The notes below the pieces were generated by a model, which saw nothing but the letters and a program-made list of their open reading frames with translations, was not told the DNA's origin and ran no database searches. Positions 24,364 to 34,239 of a stretch of 64,000 nt of DNA are shown here, in pieces. Both the position numbers and the translations under genes were made by a program. The stretch's first letter is position 1. Every line of letters begins with the position of its first letter. The stretch is from Bradyrhizobium sp. U87765 SZCCT0048 (GTDB lineage Bacteria > Pseudomonadota > Alphaproteobacteria > Rhizobiales > Xanthobacteraceae), in contig NZ_JAFCMM010000001.1 of the NCBI RefSeq assembly GCF_018131225.1, positions 1,798,001 through 1,862,000 of the forward strand. Direction: 5' to 3'.

Positions 24364-25664
24364 GACGGCAGCCTCGCGAGCGCATCGGCCTGCAGGTCGG
24401 CCACGCGGGCTGTGATCGCCGGCCCGAAGCGGCGCAGCAGCACGACGCCGAGCGCGAACGCGGCGAGAGCCACGATCCAGGGCACCGGCGCGGTGGCGTC
24501 GATCTGCCATGAACCGATCTGCAGCGCCGTTCCGGTCGCCCTGCCAATGGTGAGGCGATAGGCGAGCTCGATGGCAAGGCTCGCGCCGACGCCGGTCAGC
24601 AGCAGCGGGATCACGCCCTTGGCGTAGGGCGCGGCAAGGCGCGGCAGCAGCCCGGCACGCAGCAGCGGCCCGTGCAGCACAATCAGCCCGCTGAGGCCGC
24701 CGGGCACGAACGTCACCACCAGCATGAACAGCAGGCCGAAATAGAGCTGCCACGCCCCGGTGATGTCGGACAGCGACACCTGCAGCAGCGTGATCAGGAT
24801 CGCGCCGACCACAGGCCCCGCGAACTGGCCGACGCCGCCGATATAGGTCATCAGCAGCACGAGACCCGACTGCTGGCCGCCCAGCATCGCGCCGGACGCC
24901 ACTTCCAGATTGATGGCGGCGAGCGCGCCCGCGAGCCCGGCGAACAGGCCGGACAGGCACAGCGCCAGAAAGCGGATGGTGCGCGTCGAATACCCCAGGA
25001 ACTCGACCCGCATCGGGTTCTCGCGCACCGCATTGCACAGCTGCCCGAAGGGCGTGCGGGTGAGGAAATACATCGCGGCCGCCGCGAGGAAGGTCCAGGC
25101 CGCGATCAGGTAGTAGACCTCGAGTTGCGAGCCGAAGCGGTGGCCCAGAAACGGCGCGATCCGTGTGCGATCGAAGGCGATGCCCTGCTCGCCACCGAAG
25201 AAGCCGGTCATCACCAGCGCCAGCGCCGTGACCAGTTCCACCAACCCCAGCGAGATCATCGCAAACACCGTGCCGGCACGCTTGGTGCAGGCGATGCCGA
25301 ACAGCGCGCCGAACGCCAGCCCCGTGAACGCCCCCGCCAACGGCATCAACGGCAACGGAATGCGCACCCCTGCCGCGGCCGCGCCGAGGATGGCGTGGGC
25401 GGCGAGAAAGCCGCCGAGGCCGTAGTAGATGGCGTGGCCGAACGACAACAAGCCGGTCTGGCCGAGCAGCATGTTGTAGGCGAGCGCGAAGGTCACCGCG
25501 ACGCCCATCAGCGACAGCGTCGCCAGGGCGCCGGTCGAGGGAAACAGGCGGGGCAGCGCGAGCAATAGCAGCGCCGTCCAGACCCAGGGGCCAAGAATAC
25601 GGACGGCGCCGCGCAGCGTGCCGTTGCCGGCAGCCGGAATCGGCATGGAGGTGGACTGGCTCAT
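24360..25664 (-). CDS. livM: ABC importer permease, LivM-like, with C-terminal extension
   Basis: The 434-residue membrane protein has about ten helices and the LivM loop G-Y-S-T-R-T-I-R-F-L-A-L, with A-G-P-V-V-G-A in the later helix. Typical LivM proteins are about 300–350 residues; here an additional stretch after about residue 325 (helix pair, then ITARVADLQADALARLPS) extends the C-terminus. The ATG at 25664 overlaps livH; a longer reading would run back into livH. It forms the pore with LivH. Confidence 0.88.
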   Translation of the reverse strand: MSQSTSMPIPAAGNGTLRGAVRILGPWVWTALLLLALPRLFPSTGALATLSLMGVAVTFALAYNMLLGQTGLLSFGHAIYYGLGGFLAAHAILGAAAAGVRIPLPLMPLAGAFTGLAFGALFGIACTKRAGTVFAMISLGLVELVTALALVMTGFFGGEQGIAFDRTRIAPFLGHRFGSQLEVYYLIAAWTFLAAAAMYFLTRTPFGQLCNAVRENPMRVEFLGYSTRTIRFLALCLSGLFAGLAGALAAINLEVASGAMLGGQQSGLVLLMTYIGGVGQFAGPVVGAILITLLQVSLSDITGAWQLYFGLLFMLVVTFVPGGLSGLIVLHGPLLRAGLLPRLAAPYAKGVIPLLLTGVGASLAIELAYRLTIGRATGTALQIGSWQIDATAPVPWIVALAAFALGVVLLRRFGPAITARVADLQADALARLPS

Positions 25665-26611
25665 GTCTCTCGGGCTCCCATCAGGCCGGCGGGCCGAAGC
25701 AGCAGCATCAGCACCAGGAGAAGGTAGGGAATGACCGGCGCGAGTTGCGCCAACGTCGCGTGCCACAAGTTGCCGAACCATTCGGAGTGGCCGAGCGTGA
25801 CGCCGACGCGCGCCAGCAGGTCGGCGATCGACACCTCACCCGCGACCGCGAAGGTCTGGATCAGGCCGACCGCGAGCGAAGCGATCAGCGCGCCGGTCAG
25901 AGAGCCGAGCCCGCCGAGCACGATGATCACGAACAGGATCGGCCCGAGCAGCGCCGCCATCGATGGCTGGGTGACCAGCGCGGGCCCGGCGATGGCGCCC
26001 GCGAGCCCGGCAAGGCCGGTGCCGGCGCCGAACATCACCATGAAGATGCGTGGCACGTTGTGCCCGAGCATCGACACCATCTGCGGATGGGTCAGCGATG
26101 CCTGGATGATCAACCCGACCCGGCTGCGGGTGAGGAACATCAGCAGGCCGGCGAAGATCGCGACCGAGGCCAGCAGCAGGAACAGCTTGTAGGCGGGATA
26201 GCTGGTCTGCCACAGCATGAACGCCGGGCCGTCGAGCAGTGCCGGCACGCGGTAGTCGACCGGGGTGCGGCCCCACAGCATCACCACCACCTCGTCGATG
26301 ACGAACGCGAGGCCGAAGGTGAACAGCAGCTCGGCGACATGGCCGAGCCGATGCACCCGCCGCAGCCCGAAGCGCTCAACCAGCGCCCCGAGCACGCCCA
26401 CCGCCAGCGGCGCCACCACGAGCGCCGGCCAGAAGCCGAGGCTGAGGCTCGCCTGGAAGCCGAAATAGGCGCCGAGCATGTAGAAGCTGGCATGGGCGAA
26501 GTTGAGCACGCCCATCATCGAGAAGATCAGCGTCAACCCGCTGGCGAGCAGGAACAGCAGCAGGCCGTACTGCACGCCATTGAGCACCGAGAAGGTCAGG
26601 AATTCGAGCAT
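25661..26611 (-). CDS. livH: ABC importer permease, LivH-like
   Basis: The 316-residue protein has about eight membrane helices and LivH landmarks: an early L-N-F-A-H-A-S-F-Y-M-L-G-A-Y segment, M-L-G-H-N-V-P-R-I-F-M-V-M-F-G in the cytosolic loop that meets the ATPases, and G-G-L-G-S-L-T-G-A. It pairs with LivM (ATGA overlap). It follows the binding-protein gene after 76 bp. Confidence 0.92.
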   Translation of the reverse strand: MLEFLTFSVLNGVQYGLLLFLLASGLTLIFSMMGVLNFAHASFYMLGAYFGFQASLSLGFWPALVVAPLAVGVLGALVERFGLRRVHRLGHVAELLFTFGLAFVIDEVVVMLWGRTPVDYRVPALLDGPAFMLWQTSYPAYKLFLLLASVAIFAGLLMFLTRSRVGLIIQASLTHPQMVSMLGHNVPRIFMVMFGAGTGLAGLAGAIAGPALVTQPSMAALLGPILFVIIVLGGLGSLTGALIASLAVGLIQTFAVAGEVSIADLLARVGVTLGHSEWFGNLWHATLAQLAPVIPYLLLVLMLLLRPAGLMGARET

Positions 26612-26687
26612 GCGCGCTCCCTCGCGCGCGGCGACCTCGCCGCGCGATCGGCTGAATGACAGAAAAGGTGGTGGGATCAGACGACGA

Positions 26688-27941
26688 TCAGCTCGGCCGG
26701 TCCATCTGGCACACGGTCCTGGTCAGGGTATCCGCCGCCGCGATGGTCGCGACCGTCTTCCAGCCCCATCCCGTGCCCTCCTCGTCCACCGGCACGCCGG
26801 AGCCGAACGAGGCGACATAGAGGTCCTGGAACGCCTGGTGATCGTCCTTGCGCATCCACACCTCGGCGCCGAGCGCATTCTTGATCCGCATTCCTTCCAT
26901 GGCCGCGGAGATCTTCGCCGCGTCGATCGCCTTGGCGGTGTCGATCGCCTTCACCAGCATGTCCATCGCGGTCTTGGCGCGCAGGTACCACCAGCCCTTG
27001 CCGTCATAGCGCCAGCGGAATTCGGCATTGAGATCCTGCATCTCCTTGCCCGGCACGTTGGAATGCCATTCGACGACCTGATAGATCCGATGATCGAGGC
27101 CCGTCTGGCGCACCGCGGTCGGGCTGCCCGCAAGCCCCGCATAGAAGGTGTACCAGTCGACCTTGAGGCCGGCATCCGCCGCCGCCTTGAGCAGCAGTGC
27201 CAAGTCCTGGCCCCAGTTGCCGGTGATCACGGAATCCGCGCCCGACGCCTTGATCTTGGCGATGTAGGGCGCGAAGTCGTTGACCTTGAGCAGCGGGTGC
27301 AGCTCATCGGCGACAATGGCGATATCCGGACGCTTTTCGGCCAGCAGCCGGCGCGCCGAGGCGCGCACCGCCTGGCCGAAGGAATAGTCCTGGCCGATCA
27401 CGTAGACCTTACTGATCTCGTTGCGGTCGCGGATGAAGCTCGTCAGCGCGTGCATCTTGATCTCGGCATCGGCATCGAAGCGGAAATGCCAGTAGCTGCA
27501 CTTCTCGTTGGTCAGCGCCGGATCGATGGTGCCGTAGTTCAGGAACATCGCCTGGGCTTCGGGGTTGCGGCTGTTGTGCTTCTGCAGGAAGTCCGACAAC
27601 CCCAGCGCAACGTTCGAGCCGAACCCGGACACGATGATGCGGGTGCCGGCGTCGATTGCCTTCTGCGCCTGGATCAGCGTGTCCTGCACCGCGCTCTTGT
27701 TGTCATAGACGACGAGCTCGAGCGGCGTGCCGCCAAGCACGCCGCCGGCGGCATTGATCTTGTCGATCAGGAAGCGGAAATGGCGCGCGCCGTGCTCGCC
27801 GGCGATCGCCCCGCCCCCGGACAGCGGATCGATGAACGCGACGCGCACCTTGTCGGTGGCGGCGCGCGCCGGCAGCGCCAGCGCGGTGAGGCCGGCAAGC
27901 GCGGTGCCGAGCATGGCGCGGCGCGAGAGTTGATGTGTCAT
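26688..27941 (-). CDS. periplasmic substrate-binding protein of the ABC importer (Tat-like signal)
   Basis: The 417-residue protein has an N-terminal S-R-R-A-M-L-G followed by a hydrophobic stretch and an A-R-A cleavage site near residue 28, resembling a twin-arginine signal. The mature part is a type I periplasmic binding protein of the Leu/Ile/Val family (Peripla_BP_6): I-D-P-L-S-G-G-G-A-I, the G-x-x-V-x-G/S-G-F-G-S segment and V-Y-V-I-G-Q-D-Y-S-F-G. The substrate is unknown. The gene heads the transporter block, 27 bp after the amidase gene. Confidence 0.9.
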   Translation of the reverse strand: MTHQLSRRAMLGTALAGLTALALPARAATDKVRVAFIDPLSGGGAIAGEHGARHFRFLIDKINAAGGVLGGTPLELVVYDNKSAVQDTLIQAQKAIDAGTRIIVSGFGSNVALGLSDFLQKHNSRNPEAQAMFLNYGTIDPALTNEKCSYWHFRFDADAEIKMHALTSFIRDRNEISKVYVIGQDYSFGQAVRASARRLLAEKRPDIAIVADELHPLLKVNDFAPYIAKIKASGADSVITGNWGQDLALLLKAAADAGLKVDWYTFYAGLAGSPTAVRQTGLDHRIYQVVEWHSNVPGKEMQDLNAEFRWRYDGKGWWYLRAKTAMDMLVKAIDTAKAIDAAKISAAMEGMRIKNALGAEVWMRKDDHQAFQDLYVASFGSGVPVDEEGTGWGWKTVATIAAADTLTRTVCQMDRPS

Positions 27942-27968
27942 GTTTCCCCCTTTTTACTTGTTTGATGA

Positions 27969-29402
27969 TCAGGCTGCGGCCCGCGGCGCGAGGCCAGTCC
28001 ACGGCGCGGCCTGCTCGAGCTGCGCCGACAGCGCGAACAGCGTCTCCTCGTCATTGAGGCGGCCGGTGATCTGGATGCCGATCGGCAGCCCGCTGGCCGA
28101 GGTGGCGAGCGGCAGGCTCGTCGACGGCAGACCGGCGACATTGGCCGGCACGGTGAAGGCGAAGGAATCGATCACCCGGCGGTAGGCCTCCGCGCCGCCG
28201 AGCCGCGCGGCGTCGAAATAACCGAGCCGCGGCGGCACGAACGCCAGCGTCGGCGTCAGCCAGACGTCATGGTCCGTGAAGAACTGCCCGAAGGTGCGCG
28301 TCACGGCCTGGAAGAAGGACAGGTCCGCCAGGTATTGGATGGCGCTGCGCCGGCTGCCCTGCTCGAACAGGTACTGGTTGAACGGCTCCAGCTCCGCGGC
28401 GAGCGACGCCGCCGTGCAGTTGCGCTGCACCGCCAGCACCGACAGCGCCCGCGTCACCGTCATCGGCCAGAACGTCTCGACCGCGGCACGAAAGGCATCG
28501 CCATCGACTTTCGGACGCGCCTCCACGACGTCGTGGCCGAGATCGGCGCACAGCTTTGCCGTCCGGCGCACCGCCGCGACGCATTCGGCATCCATCTTCG
28601 CGGCGTAAAGCGGCGTCTCGGACACCGCGATGCGCAGCCGCTTCGGCGGCTGCCGTGTCGCGGCCAGAAAGCCCTGCCGCGGCGGCTCCGCCACGTAAGG
28701 ATCACCCGGCAGGCCGCCGCTGGTGGCGTCCAGCAGCGCGGCGCTGTCGCGCACCGAGCGCGTCACCACATGCTCGGCGGTGATGCCGCCAATGGATTCG
28801 CCGACGTCCGGACCGAGCGTGATCCGTCCGCGCGACGGCTTCAGCCCGAACAGCCCGCAGCACGCCGCGGGAATGCGCGTCGAGCCGGCACCGTCATTGG
28901 CATGGGCCATGGCGACGAAGCCGGCCGCGACCGCCGCCGCGGCGCCGCCGCTCGAGCCGCCCGGGGTGTGGTCGAGATTCCAGGGATTATGGGTGGCGCC
29001 GCGCCAGCTCGGCTCGGTAGTGCCCATCGACACCAGCTCGGGCGTGTTGGTCTTGCCGACCGTGATCAGGCCGGCCGCGCGGTAGCGCCGCATCAGCTCG
29101 CTGTCATGGTCGATGACATTGTCCTTCAGCAGACGCGCGCTGCCGGTCGTCGCCGTGCCTGCCATATGGCAGTAGAAGTCCTTCAGCAGGAACGGCACGC
29201 CGCGGAACGGGCCGTGATGCCGGTCGGACTCCGCCGCAGCGCGGGCATCGTCGAACAGCCGCTGGGTGACGGCGTTGATCGCCCCGTCGCCGGCTTCGAT
29301 CCGGGCGATGGCGGCATCCACCAGCTCGCGCGGCGAGATCTTCTTGGCGACGACAAGCGCGGCCTGGCCGACGGCGTCGAGGTCGAGGGGATCATTGGAC
29401 AT
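27969..29402 (-). CDS. amidase-signature-family hydrolase
   Basis: The 477-residue enzyme carries the amidase signature: catalytic K74 (LLKDF), the GGSSGG loop (148–153) and nucleophile S174 in G-S-T-R-I-P-A. It hydrolyses an amide C–N bond; specificity cannot be read from sequence, as the family includes GatA, fatty-acid amide hydrolase-like and aryl amidases. It has no signal peptide, so it acts in the cytosol on the imported compound. It follows the aminotransferase gene by 2 bp. Confidence 0.9.
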   Translation of the reverse strand: MSNDPLDLDAVGQAALVVAKKISPRELVDAAIARIEAGDGAINAVTQRLFDDARAAAESDRHHGPFRGVPFLLKDFYCHMAGTATTGSARLLKDNVIDHDSELMRRYRAAGLITVGKTNTPELVSMGTTEPSWRGATHNPWNLDHTPGGSSGGAAAAVAAGFVAMAHANDGAGSTRIPAACCGLFGLKPSRGRITLGPDVGESIGGITAEHVVTRSVRDSAALLDATSGGLPGDPYVAEPPRQGFLAATRQPPKRLRIAVSETPLYAAKMDAECVAAVRRTAKLCADLGHDVVEARPKVDGDAFRAAVETFWPMTVTRALSVLAVQRNCTAASLAAELEPFNQYLFEQGSRRSAIQYLADLSFFQAVTRTFGQFFTDHDVWLTPTLAFVPPRLGYFDAARLGGAEAYRRVIDSFAFTVPANVAGLPSTSLPLATSASGLPIGIQITGRLNDEETLFALSAQLEQAAPWTGLAPRAAA

Positions 29403-29404
29403 CT

Positions 29405-30793
29405 TCAGTGAACCTCTTTGGAAGACTGCTCGTCCGCGGCGAGCGACGCTGCGACGTCGTCGAGCGCGCGAGTCAGCCGCGCGAACAGCTCGGTGATGTC
29501 GGCTTCAGCGATAATCAGCGGCGGACAGACTGCGATGATGTCGCCAAGGCTGCGCACGATGAGCCCGTGGGCGAGCGCACTCTCCACCACCCGCGGGCCG
29601 ACCCGAAGACCGGACGCGAATGGCGTGCGCGCGCGGCGGTCGGCGACGAGTTCGAGCGCGCCGAGCAGGCCGATGCCGCGGACGTCGCCGACCAGCGGAT
29701 GATCGGCGAACGCCTGCAGCTGCTGCTGGAACGGCACTGCGCGGCGACGGACGTGACCGATCAGGTCCATCTCCTGGTAGATCTTCAGCGTCTCGCGCGC
29801 GACCGCGCTGGTCACCGGATGGCCGGCATAGGTGAAGCCATGACCGAAGGTGCCGATGCGATCAGCCTCGTCCGCGACGGCGGCGAAGATCGCCTCCGAC
29901 AGCACCACCGCGCCGATCGGCTGGTAACCCGACGACAGGCCCTTGGCCACCGACATCATGTCCGGCGCGAAGCCGAACGCCTGCGATCCGAACCAGTGGC
30001 CGGTGCGGCCGAAGCCGCAGATCACCTCATCGCTGAGCACCAGGATGTCATGGCGACGCAGCAGCTCGGCGAGCCGCGGAAAATAGCCGTCCGGCGGCAT
30101 GATGACGCCGCCCGCCCCCATCACCGGCTCGACGATCATCGCGGCGATGGTGTCGGCGCCCTCCGCGACGATCAGCGCTTCGAGATTGTTGATCAGCTGG
30201 TCGACGAACGCCGCCTGCGACTGCTCAGACTGTGCCCGACGATAGTAATGCGGCGTATCCGTGAACAGGATCTCGCTGGCGGGCGGCACCAGCGGACCGC
30301 GCACATGGTCGAGGCCGCTGAGCGCCGAGCCGAAGATGGTGCTGCCGTGATAGGCGCCGCGGCGGCAGATGATCTTGCGCTTGTGCGGTTTGCCACGCCC
30401 TGCCTGGTAGAGCCAGGCCAGCTTGATCATGGAGTCGTTCGCTTCCGAGCCGGAGTTGGTATAGGTCACCCGCGCCGGCGCGATCGGCGCGATCGCCAGC
30501 AGCGCTTCCGACAGCTCGATGCAGGGCTGGTTCGAGCGGTGGTTGAAGGTGTGATAGGTCGACAGCGTCGCGAACTGGGTGGCGGCGGCCGCTGCCAGCC
30601 GCGCGTCGTTGAAGCCGAGCGAGGCGCACCACAGGCTCGCCATGCCCTCGATGTACTCGCGGCCGTCGCTGTCGACGACGCGCGCGCCGTTGCCCTGCGC
30701 CATGATCAGCGGGCCACGGGTCTCGTGGGCGCGCGGGTTGGTCTGCGGATGAAGATGCAGGCTGATGTCCTGAACGTGCAGATCGTTGCGCAT
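29405..30793 (-). CDS. class III PLP aminotransferase (omega-transaminase type)
   Basis: The 462-residue enzyme has fold-type I class III motifs: SGSEANDS for phosphate contact (about 114–121), a Y-H-G-S-T segment, the PLP-aspartate in LSDEVICGFGRTG (D255) and the Schiff-base lysine K284 (VAKGLSSGY). It resembles beta-alanine/putrescine:pyruvate and taurine-type omega-transaminases. It would convert a terminal amine to an aldehyde, a step consistent with the adjacent amidase. The start MRNDLHVQDISLH is preferred; the longer reading overlaps the RidA gene. Confidence 0.9.
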   Translation of the reverse strand: MRNDLHVQDISLHLHPQTNPRAHETRGPLIMAQGNGARVVDSDGREYIEGMASLWCASLGFNDARLAAAAATQFATLSTYHTFNHRSNQPCIELSEALLAIAPIAPARVTYTNSGSEANDSMIKLAWLYQAGRGKPHKRKIICRRGAYHGSTIFGSALSGLDHVRGPLVPPASEILFTDTPHYYRRAQSEQSQAAFVDQLINNLEALIVAEGADTIAAMIVEPVMGAGGVIMPPDGYFPRLAELLRRHDILVLSDEVICGFGRTGHWFGSQAFGFAPDMMSVAKGLSSGYQPIGAVVLSEAIFAAVADEADRIGTFGHGFTYAGHPVTSAVARETLKIYQEMDLIGHVRRRAVPFQQQLQAFADHPLVGDVRGIGLLGALELVADRRARTPFASGLRVGPRVVESALAHGLIVRSLGDIIAVCPPLIIAEADITELFARLTRALDDVAASLAADEQSSKEVH

Positions 30794-30798
30794 CGGCG

Positions 30799-31191
30799 TC
30801 ACGCTCCGACCTTGGCGGCGATGCCGTCGACCTCGATGCGCCACTCCGGCCGTCCCAGCGCCTTGACGATCACCAGCGAGGCGGCCGGATAGGGCGCCTT
30901 GAGGATGGTGTCGCGCACCGTGCGCAGCGTCGCGAGATGATCGGTCGAGGCCACGAAGTAGTTCAGCTTGACGAGGTCGGACAGCGCCATGCCGCTCGCC
31001 TTCAGCACGCTTTCGAGGTTGGCGAAGATCAGCCGGACCTCTTCTTCCAGTCTGTCCGGAATGGTGCCGTCACGCCGCGCGCCGACCTGGCCGGCGAGAT
31101 GCAGCACCCGCGCCCCCGGCGGCACTTCGACCGCATGATTGTAGTTGCCGAACGGCGCGGCGATGTCGTCACTGGTCCTGTAGCTGAGCAT
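30799..31191 (-). CDS. RidA/YjgF-family protein
   Basis: The 130-residue protein has the RidA/TdcF fold pattern: Y-N-H-A-V start, L-A-G-Q-V-G, L-E-S-V-L-x-x-S-G-M, then the basic residue in the F-V-A-S strand region and a final E-V-D-G-I-A. RidA hydrolyses reactive 2-aminoacrylate and other enamine/imine intermediates; some subfamilies act on catabolic imines. Here it would clear imines from the aminotransferase or amidase route. Five bp before the aminotransferase. Confidence 0.87.
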   Translation of the reverse strand: MLSYRTSDDIAAPFGNYNHAVEVPPGARVLHLAGQVGARRDGTIPDRLEEEVRLIFANLESVLKASGMALSDLVKLNYFVASTDHLATLRTVRDTILKAPYPAASLVIVKALGRPEWRIEVDGIAAKVGA

Positions 31192-31203
31192 GTTTCGTCC
31201 CGA

Positions 31204-32010
31204 CTAGATGTTGGTTGGTTCGAGATTGTTATTGGCGATGCGCCGCGCGCTCTGCAGATAGCTGTCGAAGCGCTCGCGGAAGCGGTCGGCCGGCGCCGAC
31301 AGCGCCAGCGCGAAGGGGGCGCCGCCGCCGTCGAGCGGCACCGCCATGCAGCAGACGCCGAGCGCGAACTCCTCGTCGTCGACGGCGTATTCCTGGTCGC
31401 GAATGCGCACGAACTCCGCATCCAGGCGCTTGACTTCGGTGATGGTGTTGGCGGTGCGCGTGCGCAGCGGATGGCGCTGCAGGTAGTCGTTGCGGCGCGA
31501 GAACGGCGCGAACGCCAGCAGCAGCTTGCCGGCGGCACGGGCATGGGCGTCGCCATACTGGCCGTGCGGCACTTCGGCTGCCTGAATCGCCGAGGTGCCG
31601 CGCACCACCGCCAGCGTGACGATCTCGCCCTGCCACCAGCCGACGGCATAGCAGGTCTCGCCGCTCGCGGTGGCGAGGTCGCGCACCAGCGGCCGCAGAT
31701 AATCCGGCGCCGAGAACTGGCGCTGGAACGCGTCCGTCAGGCTGCCGACGCGCAAGCCGAGCTGATAGCGGCGCTGCTCGTCGCGCGCGATCATGTTCAT
31801 CGCCGCCAGGGTGTGCACGAGGTGATAGGTGGTCTGGCGCTCGATGCCGAGCGCGTCGCTGATCTCCTTCACGGTCAACCCCTGCTCGCTGCGCGAGATC
31901 GCCAGCAGGATGTTGACCGCGCGGGCCACCGAATTGATGCGTTGCCGGGGCATGCTGTCGTCTACCGGCGCATCCGGTGGCGCCACCGCACTTCCGCCGC
32001 GCTTCTTCAT
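31204..32010 (-). CDS. IclR-family transcriptional regulator (amide/amine operon)
   Basis: The 268-residue protein has an N-terminal winged helix-turn-helix (about 25–80; LTVKEISDALGIERQTTYHLVHTL) and the IclR effector-binding domain (about 95–260), with G-K-L-L-L-A and A-V-P-L-D-G. The ATG overlaps the stop of the fused E1 gene (TGATG). It lies inside the operon and probably controls the operon promoter near 34,050–34,120 in response to a pathway intermediate. Confidence 0.9.
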   Translation of the reverse strand: MKKRGGSAVAPPDAPVDDSMPRQRINSVARAVNILLAISRSEQGLTVKEISDALGIERQTTYHLVHTLAAMNMIARDEQRRYQLGLRVGSLTDAFQRQFSAPDYLRPLVRDLATASGETCYAVGWWQGEIVTLAVVRGTSAIQAAEVPHGQYGDAHARAAGKLLLAFAPFSRRNDYLQRHPLRTRTANTITEVKRLDAEFVRIRDQEYAVDDEEFALGVCCMAVPLDGGGAPFALALSAPADRFRERFDSYLQSARRIANNNLEPTNI

Positions 32011-34025
32011 CAAGCCTCCTCCTTCGCCCTCGCTCCCGTCGTCGCGAGCACCTCGTGCGCCGCCTGCACCACCGTGTCGGCATTGGGCAGCAGCGCCCGC
32101 TGCAGCACCGGCGATGCCGGCATGCGCACGTCGGGGGCGCCGACGCGGCGGAACTGGATCGCCCCGCACAGCTCCTGCAGCCGCGCCACCACCTCGCCGC
32201 CGAAGCCGCCGGTGAGGTTGGCTTCATGCGCGACCACCACGCGACCGCCGCAGCCGCGCACCGTCGCGGCCAGCGCCTCCTCGTCGAGCGGCGACAGCCA
32301 GCGCAGGTCGAGCACCGCGGCATTGACGCCCTGTTGCTGCAGCGTCTCGGCCGCCGCGATCAGGTGCGGCATGATGGTGCCCCAGCCGACCAGCGCGACA
32401 TCATGGCCTTCGCGCACCAGCCGCGCCTTGCCGACGGGCTCGACCGGCCCACCCAGCGCGACCTGCGCCTTGACCTGATAGAGCGATCTTGCCTCGATGA
32501 TGATGCAGGGATCGGCGTCGGCGATCGCCGCGCGCAGCATCGCATAGGCATCCTGGGCGGTGGCCGGCAGGCCGACCCGCAGCCCGGGAATGTGGGCGAG
32601 CAGTGCCTCGAGGCATTGCGAGTGCTGCGCGCACGAGCCCGGCGTCGCGCCCTGCTGCACCCGCACCACCAGCGGCGCCGTGGTGCGGCCCTGCGTGACA
32701 TAGCGCACGTTGGCGGCCTGGTTGATGAGCTGGTCGAGCGCGACCAGCATGAAGTCGGCCCACATGATCTCGACCACCGGCCGGCGACCGCACATCGCAG
32801 CCCCCACCGCCGAACCAAGGATGGCGCTCTCGGCGATCGGCGTATCGAACACCCGGGCCGCGCCGAAGTCGCGCTGCAGGTAGCGCGTGGCACCGAAAAT
32901 GCCGCCGGCATGGCCGACATCCTCGCCATAGAGCAGCATCTCCGGTCGCGCCGTCAGCTCGGTGCGCAGCGCCTCGTTGACGGCCTGCACATAGGTGATC
33001 TCGCGCGTCTCGGCGGCGGCATCGGCCGCGGCTCGCGTTGCGACCGGCAGCGCGACCACATGGCGCCCCGCTTCAGCCACCTGCGGCGCCTCCAGCGCGG
33101 TCACCTTGTCGATCACGGTCGTGATCTCGCCGGTGACGCGCGCGGCGATCGCCGCGAGCTCGTCGGCGCTCGCAACCCCATCGCTGACCAGCGAAGTCTC
33201 CAGCAGCGCGATCGGATCCTTGCGGCCAGCGGCCTGGCGGTCGTCCTTGGGACGATAGTGCTCGATATCGCGGTTGTAGTGGCCCCACAGCCGCGGCACA
33301 TGGCACTCGATGAAAGCCGGGCCGCCGCCCTTGCGCGCCTCCGCGGCTGCCATGGCCACGGTGTCGCGCACCGCCAGCGGATTGGTGCCGTCGATCGACA
33401 CGCCGCGGATGCCGTAACCGCCGGCGCGCTTGGCGAGACGGTCGACCTTCACGATGCCCGAGATCGGGGTCATCTCCGACCAGCCATTGTTCTCGCAGAC
33501 GAAGATCACCGGCAGGTTGCGGCTGGCCGCAAACACCAGGCCCTCATGCAACGCGCCCTGGCTGGTGGCGCCGTCGCCGAAGGTGACGATGACGACGCGG
33601 TCGGAGCCTTCGCTCACCGCCGCCATTGCCGCGCCGCAGGCGATCGGCACGCCGGCGCCAACGATGGAGTTCTCGCCGAGGAAGCGCCGCTCCGGCGCCA
33701 TCACCAGCGCCGAGCCGGCACGGCCGCCGTTGACGCCCGCGGCGCGGTGGCACAGCTCGGCCAGCAGTTCCTCCGCCCCGATGCCGCTCTGCAGCGCCCA
33801 GCCATGGCCGCGATAGGTAGCGACCACCTGGTCGTCCGCACGCAGCGCCGCGAGCGCGCCGACCGGCACCGCCTCCTGGCCGGCGCACGTGTGAACCGAG
33901 CCGGCGATGCGCGGCTCCTTCTCGGTGCTGAGCTCGATGCAGGCGGTTTCGAAGCGGCGGATGCGCAGCATCTCCTCGTAGGCAGTCAGCAGAAACGCGC
34001 GATCGGAATTGGACAACTGACTCAC
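32010..34025 (-). CDS. fused alpha/beta E1 subunit, TPP-dependent 2-oxoacid/acetoin-dehydrogenase type
   Basis: From the GTG at 34025 (GGAGG 10 bases upstream) the 671-residue protein has an E1 alpha domain with a TPP motif GDG (150–152) to NN (179–180), then an E1 beta domain from about residue 340 (EITYVQAVNEALRTEL; GEDVGHAGGIFG; I-A-E-S-A transketolase-like core). Such fused E1s serve in branched-chain oxoacid or acetoin dehydrogenase complexes. No E2 or E3 lies nearby. Possibly decarboxylates the oxo-acid or aldehyde derived from the aminotransferase product with a shared E2/E3. First gene of the leftward operon; further upstream in-frame ATGs lie in AT-rich promoter DNA. Confidence 0.87.
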   Translation of the reverse strand: MSQLSNSDRAFLLTAYEEMLRIRRFETACIELSTEKEPRIAGSVHTCAGQEAVPVGALAALRADDQVVATYRGHGWALQSGIGAEELLAELCHRAAGVNGGRAGSALVMAPERRFLGENSIVGAGVPIACGAAMAAVSEGSDRVVIVTFGDGATSQGALHEGLVFAASRNLPVIFVCENNGWSEMTPISGIVKVDRLAKRAGGYGIRGVSIDGTNPLAVRDTVAMAAAEARKGGGPAFIECHVPRLWGHYNRDIEHYRPKDDRQAAGRKDPIALLETSLVSDGVASADELAAIAARVTGEITTVIDKVTALEAPQVAEAGRHVVALPVATRAAADAAAETREITYVQAVNEALRTELTARPEMLLYGEDVGHAGGIFGATRYLQRDFGAARVFDTPIAESAILGSAVGAAMCGRRPVVEIMWADFMLVALDQLINQAANVRYVTQGRTTAPLVVRVQQGATPGSCAQHSQCLEALLAHIPGLRVGLPATAQDAYAMLRAAIADADPCIIIEARSLYQVKAQVALGGPVEPVGKARLVREGHDVALVGWGTIMPHLIAAAETLQQQGVNAAVLDLRWLSPLDEEALAATVRGCGGRVVVAHEANLTGGFGGEVVARLQELCGAIQFRRVGAPDVRMPASPVLQRALLPNADTVVQAAHEVLATTGARAKEEA

Positions 34026-34053
34026 CTTGAAACGGCCTCCCTGCACAAAACGT

Positions 34054-34120
34054 TGTGCGCACAGAGAGCCGTTCGGAGACCAAGATGTCAAATATATTAT
34101 AAGATTATCACTATATGACA
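34054..34120 (-). promoter_or_regulatory. promoter/operator region of the amide/amine operon
   Basis: The 214-bp gap upstream of the E1 gene is the only AT-rich stretch here. It holds a palindrome TGTGCGCACA (34054–34063) and a longer dyad TGTCA (34086–34090) … TGACA (34116–34120) with AATATA/TATA beside the inner ends. Either could be the site of the IclR encoded in the operon. Sites are predicted by eye. Confidence 0.35.
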
Positions 34121-34239
34121 ATACACGGCGCATGGAGTCCACCCGCACCACGCCTCGTCCGCTTCGCGCGCCTGATCCCGCTCCGCTTTACGGCTACGAC
34201 CGCGCCTCCTAGGCTCGCGTCGCCCGCCACCATGACCGC

